64,000 nucleotides of DNA, taken from the NCBI GenBank assembly GCA_963664365.1, contig OY761144.1:3332025-3396024 (forward strand), in the 5' to 3' direction. The number at the start of each line of letters is the position of its first letter. Position 1 is the first letter of the stretch. This document shows, piece by piece, positions 8,261 through 16,103 of the stretch. Below the pieces are notes generated by a model. The model did no database searches. It was not told the origin of the DNA and was given only the letters and a program-made list of their open reading frames with translations. Position numbers and translations under genes: made by a program. The DNA is from VXRN01 sp963664365 (GTDB taxonomy: Bacteria > Chloroflexota > Dehalococcoidia > Lucifugimonadales > UBA1123).

Positions 8261-8342
8261 CAATTCACTGGCGGCTCGGAGCCTCCGCTTCGGGAGCCAT
8301 ATGGAGACAGCAAATCGCAAGATCAGCCCTACCTGAGGATCC

Positions 8343-8465
8343 AGGGCAACCGCATTTAGAGTTAGTAGGCACACCATCAATCGTCACTCCGGCGAAGGCC
8401 GGAGTCCAGAGGAGTGGGGTGGGAGGCTCTACCAAAGCTGGCTCTGAGTGAAATGCGATTGCCCT
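8343..8465. mobile_element. small MITE-like element with 15-bp terminal inverted repeats
   Basis: The ends AGGGCAACCGCATTT (8343-8357) and AAATGCGATTGCCCT (8451-8465) are inverted copies with one mismatch. The centre holds a hairpin, ACTCCGGC/GCCGGAGT. The element is 123 bp and has no coding capacity. No obvious target duplication is seen. Confidence 0.5.
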
Positions 8466-8472
8466 GACCCTC

Positions 8473-8565
8473 GATATCTCAACGCTTGACGGGGGGGGAG
8501 AAAGTGGTATAACTCTCACATCCCGTCATGAGGACAGGTTCCGCGCCATTGCAGACCGTTTCGAC
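8473..8565 (+). promoter_or_regulatory. promoter-bearing leader repeat (orphan copy 2)
   Basis: TTGACG 8486-8491, 16-bp spacer, TATAAC 8508-8513, then ACATCCCGTCATGAGG and a GGTTCCGCGCC...GACCGTTTC tail as in copy 1. It is not followed by a binding-protein gene. The next gene is rpsF, about 180 bp further on. Confidence 0.6.
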
Positions 8566-8568
8566 TAG

Positions 8569-8660
8569 GGTGCCTCGTGTGGGCGCCCAGAACGTAGGGG
8601 CGTCCCTTGTGGGCGCCCGCGCCCGCCAGTGCCCCAATGCCATCGCTAGGCGGTGGATCT
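8569..8660. repeat. GGGCGYCCCTTGTGGGCGCCC / ATGCCATCGCTAGGCGG repeat
   Basis: Two partial units of the GGGCGCCC palindromic repeat are followed by CCAATGCCATCGCTAGGCGG. The same arrangement is seen near 2775 and 27300. Confidence 0.6.
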
Positions 8661-8702
8661 TTGGTACTCACCCCTCATTTGTTGCCGCTTTGCGCCCCGT
8701 GC

Positions 8703-8708
8703 TATAAT
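8703..8708 (+). promoter_or_regulatory. -10 element upstream of the rpsF operon
   Basis: A perfect TATAAT lies 38 bp before the TTG start of rpsF. A weak TTGTTG or TTGCCG upstream (18 or 15 bp spacer) may serve as -35. Confidence 0.55.
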
Positions 8709-8745
8709 CCGATTGATTTCCCCTCTCACATCTAGGAGATTTGGT

Positions 8746-9456
8746 TTGGCTTCACAGCGAATGCGAGACTACGAGTTGGTCATGATCCTCAGTCCGGAGG
8801 CTACCGAGGCCGAGGCCGGGGCCACCGTCAAGAACATTTCCGATACCATTGTGGACAGCGGCGGCGCAATATCCCGACAGGACAACTGGGGCGTCAGGCG
8901 GCTGGCATATCCCATCCGCCGCTTCATTGAAGGCAACTACTTCATTACCAGATGCGCAATGGACGCTCAGGCCGCCGTCGCGCTCAATGAGACCCTCAAT
9001 TCCGCCCAAGACGTGCTCAGGCACCTTGTCATCAAGCTCGAAAAGTCCGAGATAGCCGCCATGGAAGCCCAGGCCCAGCGTGAGCGCGTCGCCAGGGAGC
9101 AGGCGGAGGCGCGGGCCAGGGCCGAACGCGAGGCCAGAGAGCGGGAGGAAGCGCGCAGGGCCGCCGAAGCCGAGGCCGCGCTGACGCAGGATCCGGAAGG
9201 AGGAGAGTCTGACGACGAGGCAGACACGCCCGACCAGGCGGAAGCCGACGCCGTGACCTCCGAGCCTGCCGCCGAAGCCGAAGCCCCGGAGGCCGAGGCC
9301 CCGGAGCCTGTCGCCGCCGAAGCCGAAGCCCCGGAGCCTGCCGCCGCTGAAGTCAAAGCCCCGGAGGCCGAGACCCCGGAGCCTGTCGCCGCTGAAGCAG
9401 ACGCCGAGCCTGAACCCGATTCCACCTCCGAGGCCAAAGCCAAAGAGGGCGATTAG
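8746..9456 (+). CDS. rpsF: 30S ribosomal protein S6 with long acidic C-terminal tail
   Basis: Start TTG at 8746 is preferred because AGGAG lies 7 nt upstream; the ATG at 8761 is too far from it. Residues 6-100 are a normal S6 (RDYELVMILSPEATE, then GVRRLAYPIRRFIEGNYF), which binds S18 on the small-subunit platform. About 130 residues follow: first a charged helical segment rich in R/E/A, then acidic repeats of E-A-P (AEAPEPVAAEAEAPEPA). Most bacterial S6 proteins are about 95-135 residues; this one is about 236. It is the first gene of the conserved rpsF-ssb-rpsR order. Confidence 0.93.
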   Translation: MASQRMRDYELVMILSPEATEAEAGATVKNISDTIVDSGGAISRQDNWGVRRLAYPIRRFIEGNYFITRCAMDAQAAVALNETLNSAQDVLRHLVIKLEKSEIAAMEAQAQRERVAREQAEARARAEREAREREEARRAAEAEAALTQDPEGGESDDEADTPDQAEADAVTSEPAAEAEAPEAEAPEPVAAEAEAPEPAAAEVKAPEAETPEPVAAEADAEPEPDSTSEAKAKEGD

Positions 9457-9482
9457 TCAACACACTCACAGGAGTTTGAACC

Positions 9483-9884
9483 GTGACCCTCAATAAAATG
9501 CAGATCATCGGCAATCTGGGTCGAGATCCGGAGATGCGCTACACGCCCAGTGGAGACGCCGTAACCAACTTCTCCGTAGCGGTCGGCAGGCGCTATACGA
9601 ACCGCGATGGACAAGAAGTTGACGAGACTGAATGGTTCAATGTTTCCGCCTGGAGGCGCTTGGCTGAGACCACCAATCAGTACCTAAGCAAGGGGAGCAA
9701 AGTGTACGTTGAGGGCAGGCTCAAGACCAGGTCGTATGTAGGTCAAGACGGTCAGACCCGTTTTTCGAATGATATTAACGCTTTTGAAGTAGTATTCCTC
9801 GATAGGAGGGGCGAAACATCCGGCGACTCCGGCTTCTCCGGCGGTCCGCCGTCCGACGACGACGCGGACGATCTCCCTTGGTAG
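9483..9884 (+). CDS. ssb: single-stranded DNA-binding protein
   Basis: 133 residues beginning with GTG (AGGAG about 8 nt upstream). The OB-fold starts NKMQIIGNLGRDPEMRYTPSG, the classic SSB N-terminus, followed by WFNVSAWRRLAE and YVEGRLKTRSY. A short Gly/Ser linker leads to the acidic tip DDADDLPW, the peptide through which SSB recruits repair and replication partners (usual ending DDIPF). The protein coats single-stranded DNA during replication and recombination. It sits between rpsF and rpsR, as in most bacteria. Confidence 0.96.
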   Translation: MTLNKMQIIGNLGRDPEMRYTPSGDAVTNFSVAVGRRYTNRDGQEVDETEWFNVSAWRRLAETTNQYLSKGSKVYVEGRLKTRSYVGQDGQTRFSNDINAFEVVFLDRRGETSGDSGFSGGPPSDDDADDLPW

Positions 9885-9988
9885 CCACTGGGAGCCAATT
9901 TATGGACGGCAGACTCACCCCGGCAGCAATTTCCCTGTCGGCCCAAGCATCCGGCACAATACATAGGACGTATCAAAGGTGAGTGGAC

Positions 9989-10483
9989 ATGACGACACAG
10001 ACCAGCAGACCCCCATCATCAGCGCCTAGACCGGGCGGCTCCGGACCCCCGGGGTCCAGGCCGGGCCCCGGCGGCCGTCCTAGCGGCGGCAGGCCCGGCG
10101 GCGGTGGAAGGCCGGGAGGAGGAGGCCGTTTCGGACGACGCGGCAGACCCAGGTACTACAGCCGCAGAAAGATTTGCGGCTTCTGCGTCGATCACATCGA
10201 GTACATAGATTACAAAGACACCGAGCGTTTCCGACGCTACATGACCGACAGGTGGAGGATCGAGTCCCGACGCAAGACAGGCGTATGCTCCAAGCACCAG
10301 CGCGCCCTCGCCAACGCCATCAAGCGCGCCAGGCACCTGGCGCTCATACCTTTCAGCCCCGACCACGACGGACCGCCGATGCGATGGTCGCGCGACAGCG
10401 CTCCCTCGTATAGTAGGGGTGGCCGCGACGGGACATCATCGTACAGAGGAGGCCGCGAAGGTTCCGGCGGCCGATACAGATAG
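9989..10483 (+). CDS. rpsR: 30S ribosomal protein S18 with Gly/Arg-rich extensions
   Basis: The S18 core occupies about residues 55-118 (YSRRKICGFC, then IDYKDTERFRRYMTDRW and HQRALANAIKRARHLALIPF). The Cys/His positions CGFC and CSKH are kept, so this is the zinc-binding form of S18. It is flanked by an N-terminal stretch of about 50 residues, low-complexity Pro/Gly/Arg, and a C-terminal Gly/Ser/Arg tail. Most S18 proteins are only 75-100 residues; this one is 164. The ATG at 9989 is chosen because AAGGTG lies about 8 nt upstream; a GTG at 9983 is the alternative. It binds S6 in the ribosome platform. Confidence 0.93.
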   Translation: MTTQTSRPPSSAPRPGGSGPPGSRPGPGGRPSGGRPGGGGRPGGGGRFGRRGRPRYYSRRKICGFCVDHIEYIDYKDTERFRRYMTDRWRIESRRKTGVCSKHQRALANAIKRARHLALIPFSPDHDGPPMRWSRDSAPSYSRGGRDGTSSYRGGREGSGGRYR

Positions 10484-10500
10484 CCATTCGAGGGTAGCAA

Positions 10501-11643
10501 GTGGTTGAAGAAGCGCACGAAGCCCCGACCAGGTCCGCCGCGAGGCGCGACAGGCGCAGGATTGTCGCCGAACTCTCTCCGGAAGAGCGACGACGGCGAC
10601 GACTGGCCCTCATCATCATTGGGGCGCTCATTCTCACCGTCATCGGCATTGCCGTCGCCGGATACGTCATCATCTTCGTCCTGCCGCCGCAGCAGGTGAT
10701 CGTCAGGGTGGGCGACGTCAGCTACACGCGCGGCGACATGGTCAAACTCCTACAACTCAGACAGAAGACGCTGGAGTTGACCCAGGCCCAGGGACTCAGA
10801 AATTCCGACGACATCTTCCAAGCCCTCCAGTTGATCGTCGAGAACGAGATAATCTCCCAAGCGGCTCCGGGATACGGAATCTCCGTCTCCGAAGAAGAGG
10901 TGGACAACCGTATCCGCACGACTATGGCTCCATCCCAGTCCGAGTCGTTGGGCAAGTCCGACGCCCAGATCGAGCGCGAGTTCAATGAACGTTACCGACA
11001 GTTCCTCAACACGACCCAGGTCAGCAGAGAAGAGCACCGCGGCCTCGTCCGAAGGGCCATCCTGCGCGAGAAATTCAGACAGTACATCGGTGACCGGGTG
11101 CCCGCGTATGGCGAGCAGGTCTATCTCCACCGCATCGGCATGGCGCAGCACGACCAAGTGGACATCATGCAGACCAAGCTCGCAGACACCATCGGCGACG
11201 ACAAGAGCCCCCAACGCATCCAGACCGCCGTCAGCTTGGTATCCCAGGAGTTCTCCAGCGACCAGATGACGGTCCAATCCGGCGGAGACCTCGGATGGGT
11301 CCCGCTCGGTATCCACGAAGACTACGAGCGCATCTTCTGGGACCTGGAGATCGGGGAGATGTCCGAGCCGATACCCAACGTTGACAACCCGGAGATCTTC
11401 TACTTCTTCATGGTGTCGGATCGCGACGGCAATCATGAGATCAGCCGCCGAAACAGGGACCAGCTAAAGACCCGAGCCCTCCAGACGTGGGTCAACGAAG
11501 AGCGCCAGAACCACGACGTCCATGCCAGCTTCAATTCAGATATCTACGCCTGGTTCGTCGAGCAACTCCGTCTGACGATCGTAATCACGCCGACCCCCGA
11601 ACCCAACGCCAACCCGCTGCAGAACATACTGGGCGGACGCTGA
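10501..11643 (+). CDS. membrane-anchored SurA/PpiC-type peptidyl-prolyl isomerase
   Basis: 380 residues from GTG (GAGG 7 nt upstream). A basic cytoplasmic N-terminus and one membrane helix at about residues 38-62 are followed by an extracytoplasmic part. A SurA-N-like helical chaperone region spans about 70-200. A parvulin-type region follows with GGDLGWVPLG and the EIGEMSEPIP element. It probably folds exported proteins outside the membrane. The C-terminus ends in a Pro-rich tail (ITPTPEPNANP). It is embedded in the rpsF operon, with hom beginning 2 nt after its stop. Confidence 0.82.
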   Translation: MVEEAHEAPTRSAARRDRRRIVAELSPEERRRRRLALIIIGALILTVIGIAVAGYVIIFVLPPQQVIVRVGDVSYTRGDMVKLLQLRQKTLELTQAQGLRNSDDIFQALQLIVENEIISQAAPGYGISVSEEEVDNRIRTTMAPSQSESLGKSDAQIEREFNERYRQFLNTTQVSREEHRGLVRRAILREKFRQYIGDRVPAYGEQVYLHRIGMAQHDQVDIMQTKLADTIGDDKSPQRIQTAVSLVSQEFSSDQMTVQSGGDLGWVPLGIHEDYERIFWDLEIGEMSEPIPNVDNPEIFYFFMVSDRDGNHEISRRNRDQLKTRALQTWVNEERQNHDVHASFNSDIYAWFVEQLRLTIVITPTPEPNANPLQNILGGR

Positions 11644-11645
11644 TC

Positions 11646-12944
11646 GTGAGCGGAGATGCAGTCGGAGTCGGGTTGCTGGGAGCCGGTGTAGTTGGGACCG
11701 GCGTCGCCTCAGCCATCGCCGAAAAGCGCTCCCACCTGAAGGACATGATCGGGTGCCCGCTCGATCTGAAGGGCGTTCTGGTCCGCGACCCCGCAAAGCG
11801 AAGGGCCGACGCCGTTCCGAAAAGTCTGATTGCCACCGATGTCGAGAGCATAATCTCCAACCCCGAAGTCAACGTGGTGGTCGAGTTGATGGGCGGCCAA
11901 GACCCCGCCCTTGACTACATCCTCCGCAGCGTCTCCGCCGGCAAGCACGTCGTGACCGCCAACAAGGAGGTCATGGCCCGCCACGGCCCGCGCATCCTCG
12001 GCATGGCCCGCGAAAATGGCGTACAGGTCCTGTTCGAGGCCGCCGTCGCGGGGGGCACCCCCATAATCGCCCCCATTCTCAGAGACCTCGTAGCCAACGA
12101 CGTCCTCACCATCCACGGCATCATCAACGGCACCACCAACTTCATCCTCACCAGCATGGACCAGGACGGCGCCGACTTCGGTGAAACGCTCGCCGAAGCG
12201 CAGCGTCTCGGCTACGCCGAGGCAGACCCCACCAACGACGTCGAGGGCATCGACGCCGCCTACAAGCTCGCCATCCTCGCCAGCCTCGGCTTCCGCGCCC
12301 ACGTCAGAGACACGGACGTCTATCACGAAGGCATTACACGGCTCACCGCCCGCGACTTCCAGTACGCCCGCGAATTGGGATACGCCATCAAGCTGCTCGG
12401 AATCGCGTCCATAGACGGAGACGGCATACAGGTCAGGGTGCATCCCGCCCTCGTCCGCCAGGACGCCATGATCGCCAAGGTCAACGGCGTGCTGAACGCG
12501 GTCGAGATTCAGACCGACCTCGCGGGCAAGCTGCTGTTCCACGGAGCCGGAGCCGGTTCGATGCCGACCGCCAGCGCCGTCCTCGCCGACCTCGTTGACA
12601 TCGCCCGAAACCTGGCCGGCGACGTTGTGCCGCCGCCCATTCAGCCGCTCTCCGAAGACATCCGCGTCAGACCGATATCCGAACTTCAGACGCGATACTA
12701 CGTCCGACTCACCGCCGCCGACCGTCCCGGCGTGCTCGCGCAGGTCGGCAGCGTCCTCGCCGAGCGAAACATATCCATCGCATCCGCGATCCAGAAGGAG
12801 ACCTACGAGGTATCGCAGCGCGCCGAGATCGTCCTCATGACACACAGAGCGAATGAAGAGGCGATGCGGCGCGCCGTCAGCGAGTTCGAATCGCTTGAGA
12901 CCGTCGTAGAGGTCGGAAACGTCATTCGAGTCGAAGAGTGGTAG
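11646..12944 (+). CDS. hom: homoserine dehydrogenase
   Basis: 432 residues, the normal length. The enzyme reduces aspartate semialdehyde to homoserine for threonine and methionine synthesis. The NAD(P)-binding GLLGAGVVGTG is at residues 9-19. The catalytic-domain signature GIINGTTNFI lies near residue 160, with AYKLAILASLGF further on. A C-terminal ACT domain (from about residue 345, RYYVRLTAADRPGVLAQVGS) gives feedback regulation by an amino acid, usually threonine. The GTG start at 11646 lies 2 nt after the preceding stop, so the gene is translationally coupled. A selenoprotein-like gene follows after 14 nt. Confidence 0.95.
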   Translation: MSGDAVGVGLLGAGVVGTGVASAIAEKRSHLKDMIGCPLDLKGVLVRDPAKRRADAVPKSLIATDVESIISNPEVNVVVELMGGQDPALDYILRSVSAGKHVVTANKEVMARHGPRILGMARENGVQVLFEAAVAGGTPIIAPILRDLVANDVLTIHGIINGTTNFILTSMDQDGADFGETLAEAQRLGYAEADPTNDVEGIDAAYKLAILASLGFRAHVRDTDVYHEGITRLTARDFQYARELGYAIKLLGIASIDGDGIQVRVHPALVRQDAMIAKVNGVLNAVEIQTDLAGKLLFHGAGAGSMPTASAVLADLVDIARNLAGDVVPPPIQPLSEDIRVRPISELQTRYYVRLTAADRPGVLAQVGSVLAERNISIASAIQKETYEVSQRAEIVLMTHRANEEAMRRAVSEFESLETVVEVGNVIRVEEW

Positions 12945-12958
12945 AGGAGGTCATACCG

Positions 12959-13306
12959 ATGTCCGTCACATACTACACCTGGACACGTTGAAGCGCCTGC
13001 CGCAAAGTGAAAGCGGAGCTTTCACAAGCCGGAATCGAGTTCAACGAACGCGACTTCTTCGCCGACCCATTCACGCCGGATGAGCTAAGGGACTTGATCG
13101 GAGAGCGGTCGCCGTCCGACTACTTCTCCTGGAGATCGCCCTCTTTCCGCAAGACGGGACTCAAACGCGATGAAATAAGCGATCAACAGATGCTCGATCT
13201 CATGGTCGGCGAGCCGCGCCTCATCCGCCGCCCGCTGATTCGGACCCCCGACGGAAACCTGATAGTCGGAACCGACAAGAAGGCAATGGCCGCGCTGATT
13301 GAGTAG
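12959..13306 (+). CDS. ArsC/Spx-family thioredoxin-fold protein, candidate selenoprotein (in-frame TGA at 12989-12991)
   Basis: AGGAGG at 12945-12950 lies 8 nt before the ATG at 12959. The frame reads MSVTYYTWTR, then TGA, then SACRKVKAELSQAGIEF, and runs on to 13306. If TGA is read as selenocysteine the product is 115 residues with U11-S-A-C14, exactly where ArsC/Spx proteins carry CxxC. The rest fits the family, including ERDFFADPFTPDELRDLIG and the conserved LIRRPL near residues 88-93. A perfect 8-bp hairpin GTGAAAGC/GCTTTCAC (13007-13025) with loop GGA starts 15 nt after the TGA. A G-starting loop 23 nt from the codon matches the bacterial SECIS pattern. The downstream in-frame GTG at 13007 has no ribosome site. 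Alternative: a one-base nonsense mutation. Role is probably a thiol/selenol redox reaction. Confidence 0.8.
13007..13025 (+). promoter_or_regulatory. SECIS-like hairpin in the coding sequence
   Basis: GTGAAAGC (13007-13014) pairs perfectly with GCTTTCAC (13018-13025). The apical loop is GGA, with G in its first position and 23 nt separating it from the TGA. This fits the known bacterial SECIS geometry recognised by SelB. Confidence 0.65.
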
Positions 13307-13363
13307 AATCAGTGGTTCAACAACACCATCTCCCTTCAGGATGAGGGTGAAACCTCAATATCG

Positions 13364-14617
13364 TCAGATAACGCCCTCGGACTGAAGCTCCCCGATCTCT
13401 TCGTCGCTCAGGCCCAAGTCTCCGGCGTACACCTTCCGGTTGTGCTCGCCAATAAGCGGACTCCTGAACGTTCGCCACGGTGTCTTGTTCGATATGAAAG
13501 GCCGGCCCGCGTAGGTGTAGGTCTCACTAAGCTCCGGGTGCTCCACCTCTTCGAAGAACTCACGGTCCTCCCGGAAATGAGGGTCGTCCAGATTCTCGTC
13601 CGGAGAACGCACGACTCCCCATGGGAACTTCCTCTCCTGCGCCCCTCGATATATCTCCTCCGCCGTGTGCGAGGCGATGAACTTCCTTATCACTTCGAAG
13701 GCATGGTCCACCTCCGGGTTCGTCCGCTCCCTCATCCTGTCCATGTCCCGGTACTTCGAGTCCGTCAACCCCTCTGCCATCCCCTCCGAGTCCATCCACG
13801 TGACCAGCGACCACCACTGGTTCAGGCTGTTGAGCACCGCGAATATATTGACGTATCCGCCGTCCCTCGTCGGATACATCGTCCTCGGAGTCGGGTCTGC
13901 CGAGTGGTGTCTTCCGGTCATTCGCCTAACGACACCGCCATGATAGACGTAGATCGGCACCGCCCACTCCGTCGTGCATGAACAGGCTTCGTGAATCGAG
14001 GCGTCCACGTGCTGGCCCTCGCCCGTCATGTCCCGCCAGTTGAGCGCGAGGAGCGTTCCGATGGCCGCGTAGTGCGCGCTGATCATGTATCCGTGCCCGC
14101 CGCTGGGACGGATGGGAGGCGACCCCGGAACGTCGTCGTACCCGCAGCTGTGCATGATCCCGCTCATGGCCAGCGCGACGATGTCCGACGTCTTGTAGTC
14201 TCTATAAGGCCCGTCCTGTCCGAACCCTGTGAGCGAGGTCATTATCAGCCGCGGGTTGATTCCGCTCAGGTCGTCGTACCCCAGACCCAGCGAGTCCAGG
14301 TAGCCGGGGTCGAAACTCTCCAATACTACGTCGGCATTGAGCGCCAACTTCTTCAGCAGACCCTGTCCCGCAGTCGTATCGAGGTCAAGGGTTATCGACT
14401 CCTTGGCGGTGTTGAACGCCCAGAAATTCAGGCTTTGGTTCGGGTCCGGCGTGTCGTTGCGGAACGGGCCGACCTTTCGAGCCTCGTCTCCGCCAGGCGG
14501 TTCGACCTTGATGACCCGCGCGCCCATCTCGCCGAGCAGCTTGCCCATAAGCTGGCCCTTCTCGTCGCACAGGTCGAGGATGGTCAGGCCCGACAATGCC
14601 CCTCGTTCGGTGTTCAT
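13364..14617 (-). CDS. family III CoA-transferase (CaiB/BaiF type)
   Basis: 417 residues, standard for the family, which moves CoA between carboxylic acids. The N-terminus LSGLTILDLCDEKGQLMGKLLGEMGARVIKVEPP is the family signature (shown here over two overlapping segments). The catalytic aspartate is expected in GEGQHVDASIHEA, near residue 203. The C-terminal GEHNRKVYAGDLGLSDEEI is also typical. It lies 25 nt downstream of a second CoA-transferase on the same strand and is probably cotranscribed. The two may act as partners or on different acids; substrates cannot be told from sequence. Confidence 0.9.
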   Translation of the reverse strand: MNTERGALSGLTILDLCDEKGQLMGKLLGEMGARVIKVEPPGGDEARKVGPFRNDTPDPNQSLNFWAFNTAKESITLDLDTTAGQGLLKKLALNADVVLESFDPGYLDSLGLGYDDLSGINPRLIMTSLTGFGQDGPYRDYKTSDIVALAMSGIMHSCGYDDVPGSPPIRPSGGHGYMISAHYAAIGTLLALNWRDMTGEGQHVDASIHEACSCTTEWAVPIYVYHGGVVRRMTGRHHSADPTPRTMYPTRDGGYVNIFAVLNSLNQWWSLVTWMDSEGMAEGLTDSKYRDMDRMRERTNPEVDHAFEVIRKFIASHTAEEIYRGAQERKFPWGVVRSPDENLDDPHFREDREFFEEVEHPELSETYTYAGRPFISNKTPWRTFRSPLIGEHNRKVYAGDLGLSDEEIGELQSEGVI

Positions 14618-14642
14618 CTGGTTGACTCCGCTCCTCTCAAAC

Positions 14643-15866
14643 CTATATCGCGCCCTCGGCCATTAGCTGCCCAATCTCCTCTGCATCGAGGCCCAGGATT
14701 TCGTTGCAGACGAAATACGAGTGCTCGCCCAGCAACGGCGCCGCGCGCTTCATCTCCCAAGGCGACCGCGACAGGTGTATCGGCTCTCCCTCGAGCGGCT
14801 TCGACCCCAGTTCCGCGTGCTCGACCTCTTGCAGATAGCCGCGATGCCTAAGCTGCGGGTCGTCATCCACCTTCTCCTTCGGACTCTGGATCGCTCCGGC
14901 GATTACGCCCGCCGACTGGAGCTTATGCATCACCTCGTGCGGCGTATAGTTGACAGTCCAGGTCTCGATCAGCGCGTCCAGTTCATCCTGATTGGAAACC
15001 CGCCCCTCGTTGGTGGAGAATCGCGCGTCGCCCGTCCATTCGGGCGACCCTATGGCTTCCACGAACGCCGACCACTGCGTCTCGTCGAACACGGATATGG
15101 CGCACCACCTGTCATCGCCCTTGCATCGGTACGCGCCGTGCGGAGCCACGCCATACTCCGGCGCGCGGTTTCCGGGCGGGTTGCCCCCTCTGCGATACGT
15201 GCGGCCGTTCACCGTCCTGTCCAGAATCGCCGTGCCCGAAAGCGTGATCCCCGACTCGACCTGTGACAGATCGACCCACTGGCCCTCGCCCGTCCGATTT
15301 CGGTGGTGCAGCGCGGTAACGCACGCAATCGCGCCGTGGTAGCCCGCGATGTGGTCCATGTACGAGAATCCCCATGCCGCGGGCGCCTCTCCCGGCAGTC
15401 CCGACATGTGCGACAGGCCGGAGATAGCCTGAGCCGTCGGCCCCCACGTCACGTTCTTCTTGTCCCGCCCCGAGTGCCCGAAACCGGACATGCTGACGTA
15501 GATGATGTCCGGCCGGATGGCGCGCTGAGCTTCATAGTCGAGTCCCCACCGCTCCAGGACGGTCGCGCTGAAGTTCTCTATCACTATGTCCGAGATCGAG
15601 ATCAGCTCGTGCGCTATCTCCATCCCGCGCGGGTGCATCACGTTGAGCGTCACGCCGAGCTTGTTGCGATTCAGGTTGTTGAAGAAGCCGCTGCTGTTCG
15701 GGCTGTCGCCGGACGCGCCCGCGCCGCGAATGACGTCAAGCGTCTGGTCGTACTCGACGCGAATGACCTCCGCGCCGAAGTCGGCCAGAATCCGCGTACA
15801 CGTCGGACCGGCCACGATCCACGAAAAATCTACGACCCGGACTCCTTCTAAGGCGTGTCTTCGCAT
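14643..15866 (-). CDS. family III CoA-transferase (CaiB/BaiF type)
   Basis: 407 residues from the ATG at 15866, chosen because GGGGAG lies about 9 nt upstream; an open extension to 15938 lacks such a site. Family motifs are LEGVRVVDFSWIVAGPTCTR at the N-terminus, GAEVIRVEYD, and the catalytic aspartate in GEGQWVDLSQVESG near residue 190. The C-terminus has LLGEHSYFVCNEILGLDAEE. It is the first gene of a two-gene operon with the paralog at 13364-14617. Its product transfers CoA between organic acids in the cytoplasm and may activate a substrate for beta-oxidation. Confidence 0.9.
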   Translation of the reverse strand: MRRHALEGVRVVDFSWIVAGPTCTRILADFGAEVIRVEYDQTLDVIRGAGASGDSPNSSGFFNNLNRNKLGVTLNVMHPRGMEIAHELISISDIVIENFSATVLERWGLDYEAQRAIRPDIIYVSMSGFGHSGRDKKNVTWGPTAQAISGLSHMSGLPGEAPAAWGFSYMDHIAGYHGAIACVTALHHRNRTGEGQWVDLSQVESGITLSGTAILDRTVNGRTYRRGGNPPGNRAPEYGVAPHGAYRCKGDDRWCAISVFDETQWSAFVEAIGSPEWTGDARFSTNEGRVSNQDELDALIETWTVNYTPHEVMHKLQSAGVIAGAIQSPKEKVDDDPQLRHRGYLQEVEHAELGSKPLEGEPIHLSRSPWEMKRAAPLLGEHSYFVCNEILGLDAEEIGQLMAEGAI

Positions 15867-15974
15867 ACGATGATCTCCCCATGCCACTCGGAGGGCTAAC
15901 GAATCGTATAGCCGAGACCCCGCATAGTCAACTTGCATACAGGCGCGGATTCAGCGTCTGTCTTATGCCCGCAT

Positions 15975-16062
15975 CCCAAGAGTTGACGGGAAAGGATTCG
16001 AGGTGGTATAAACCCCTCAGCCTGTCACAGGGTCGGTCTCACGCCGTTGCGGACCGTTTCAA
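15975..16062 (+). promoter_or_regulatory. promoter-bearing leader repeat (copy 3, upstream of binding protein 2)
   Basis: TTGACG 15983-15988, an 18-bp spacer, TATAAA 16007-16012, then CTGTCACAGGGTCGGTCTCACGCCG and GCGGACCGTTTC. It is almost the same as copy 4 at 20870. A 20-bp piece of the GGGCG repeat follows and leads directly into the ribosome-binding site of the gene. Confidence 0.7.
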
Positions 16063-16103
16063 CGTCAGCGCGTCCCTTGTGGACGCCCGGAAGGAGACAT
16101 GAC

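Noticed and set aside
13007..13306. ArsC-like protein starting at the GTG at 13007
   Set aside because: There is no ribosome site for that GTG, the redox motif would be lost, and a strong site and matching sequence exist upstream of the TGA.
13442..15851. Long plus-strand frames across the CoA-transferase genes
   Set aside because: Arg/Val-rich shadow frames of two well-matched minus-strand enzymes, with no domain of their own.
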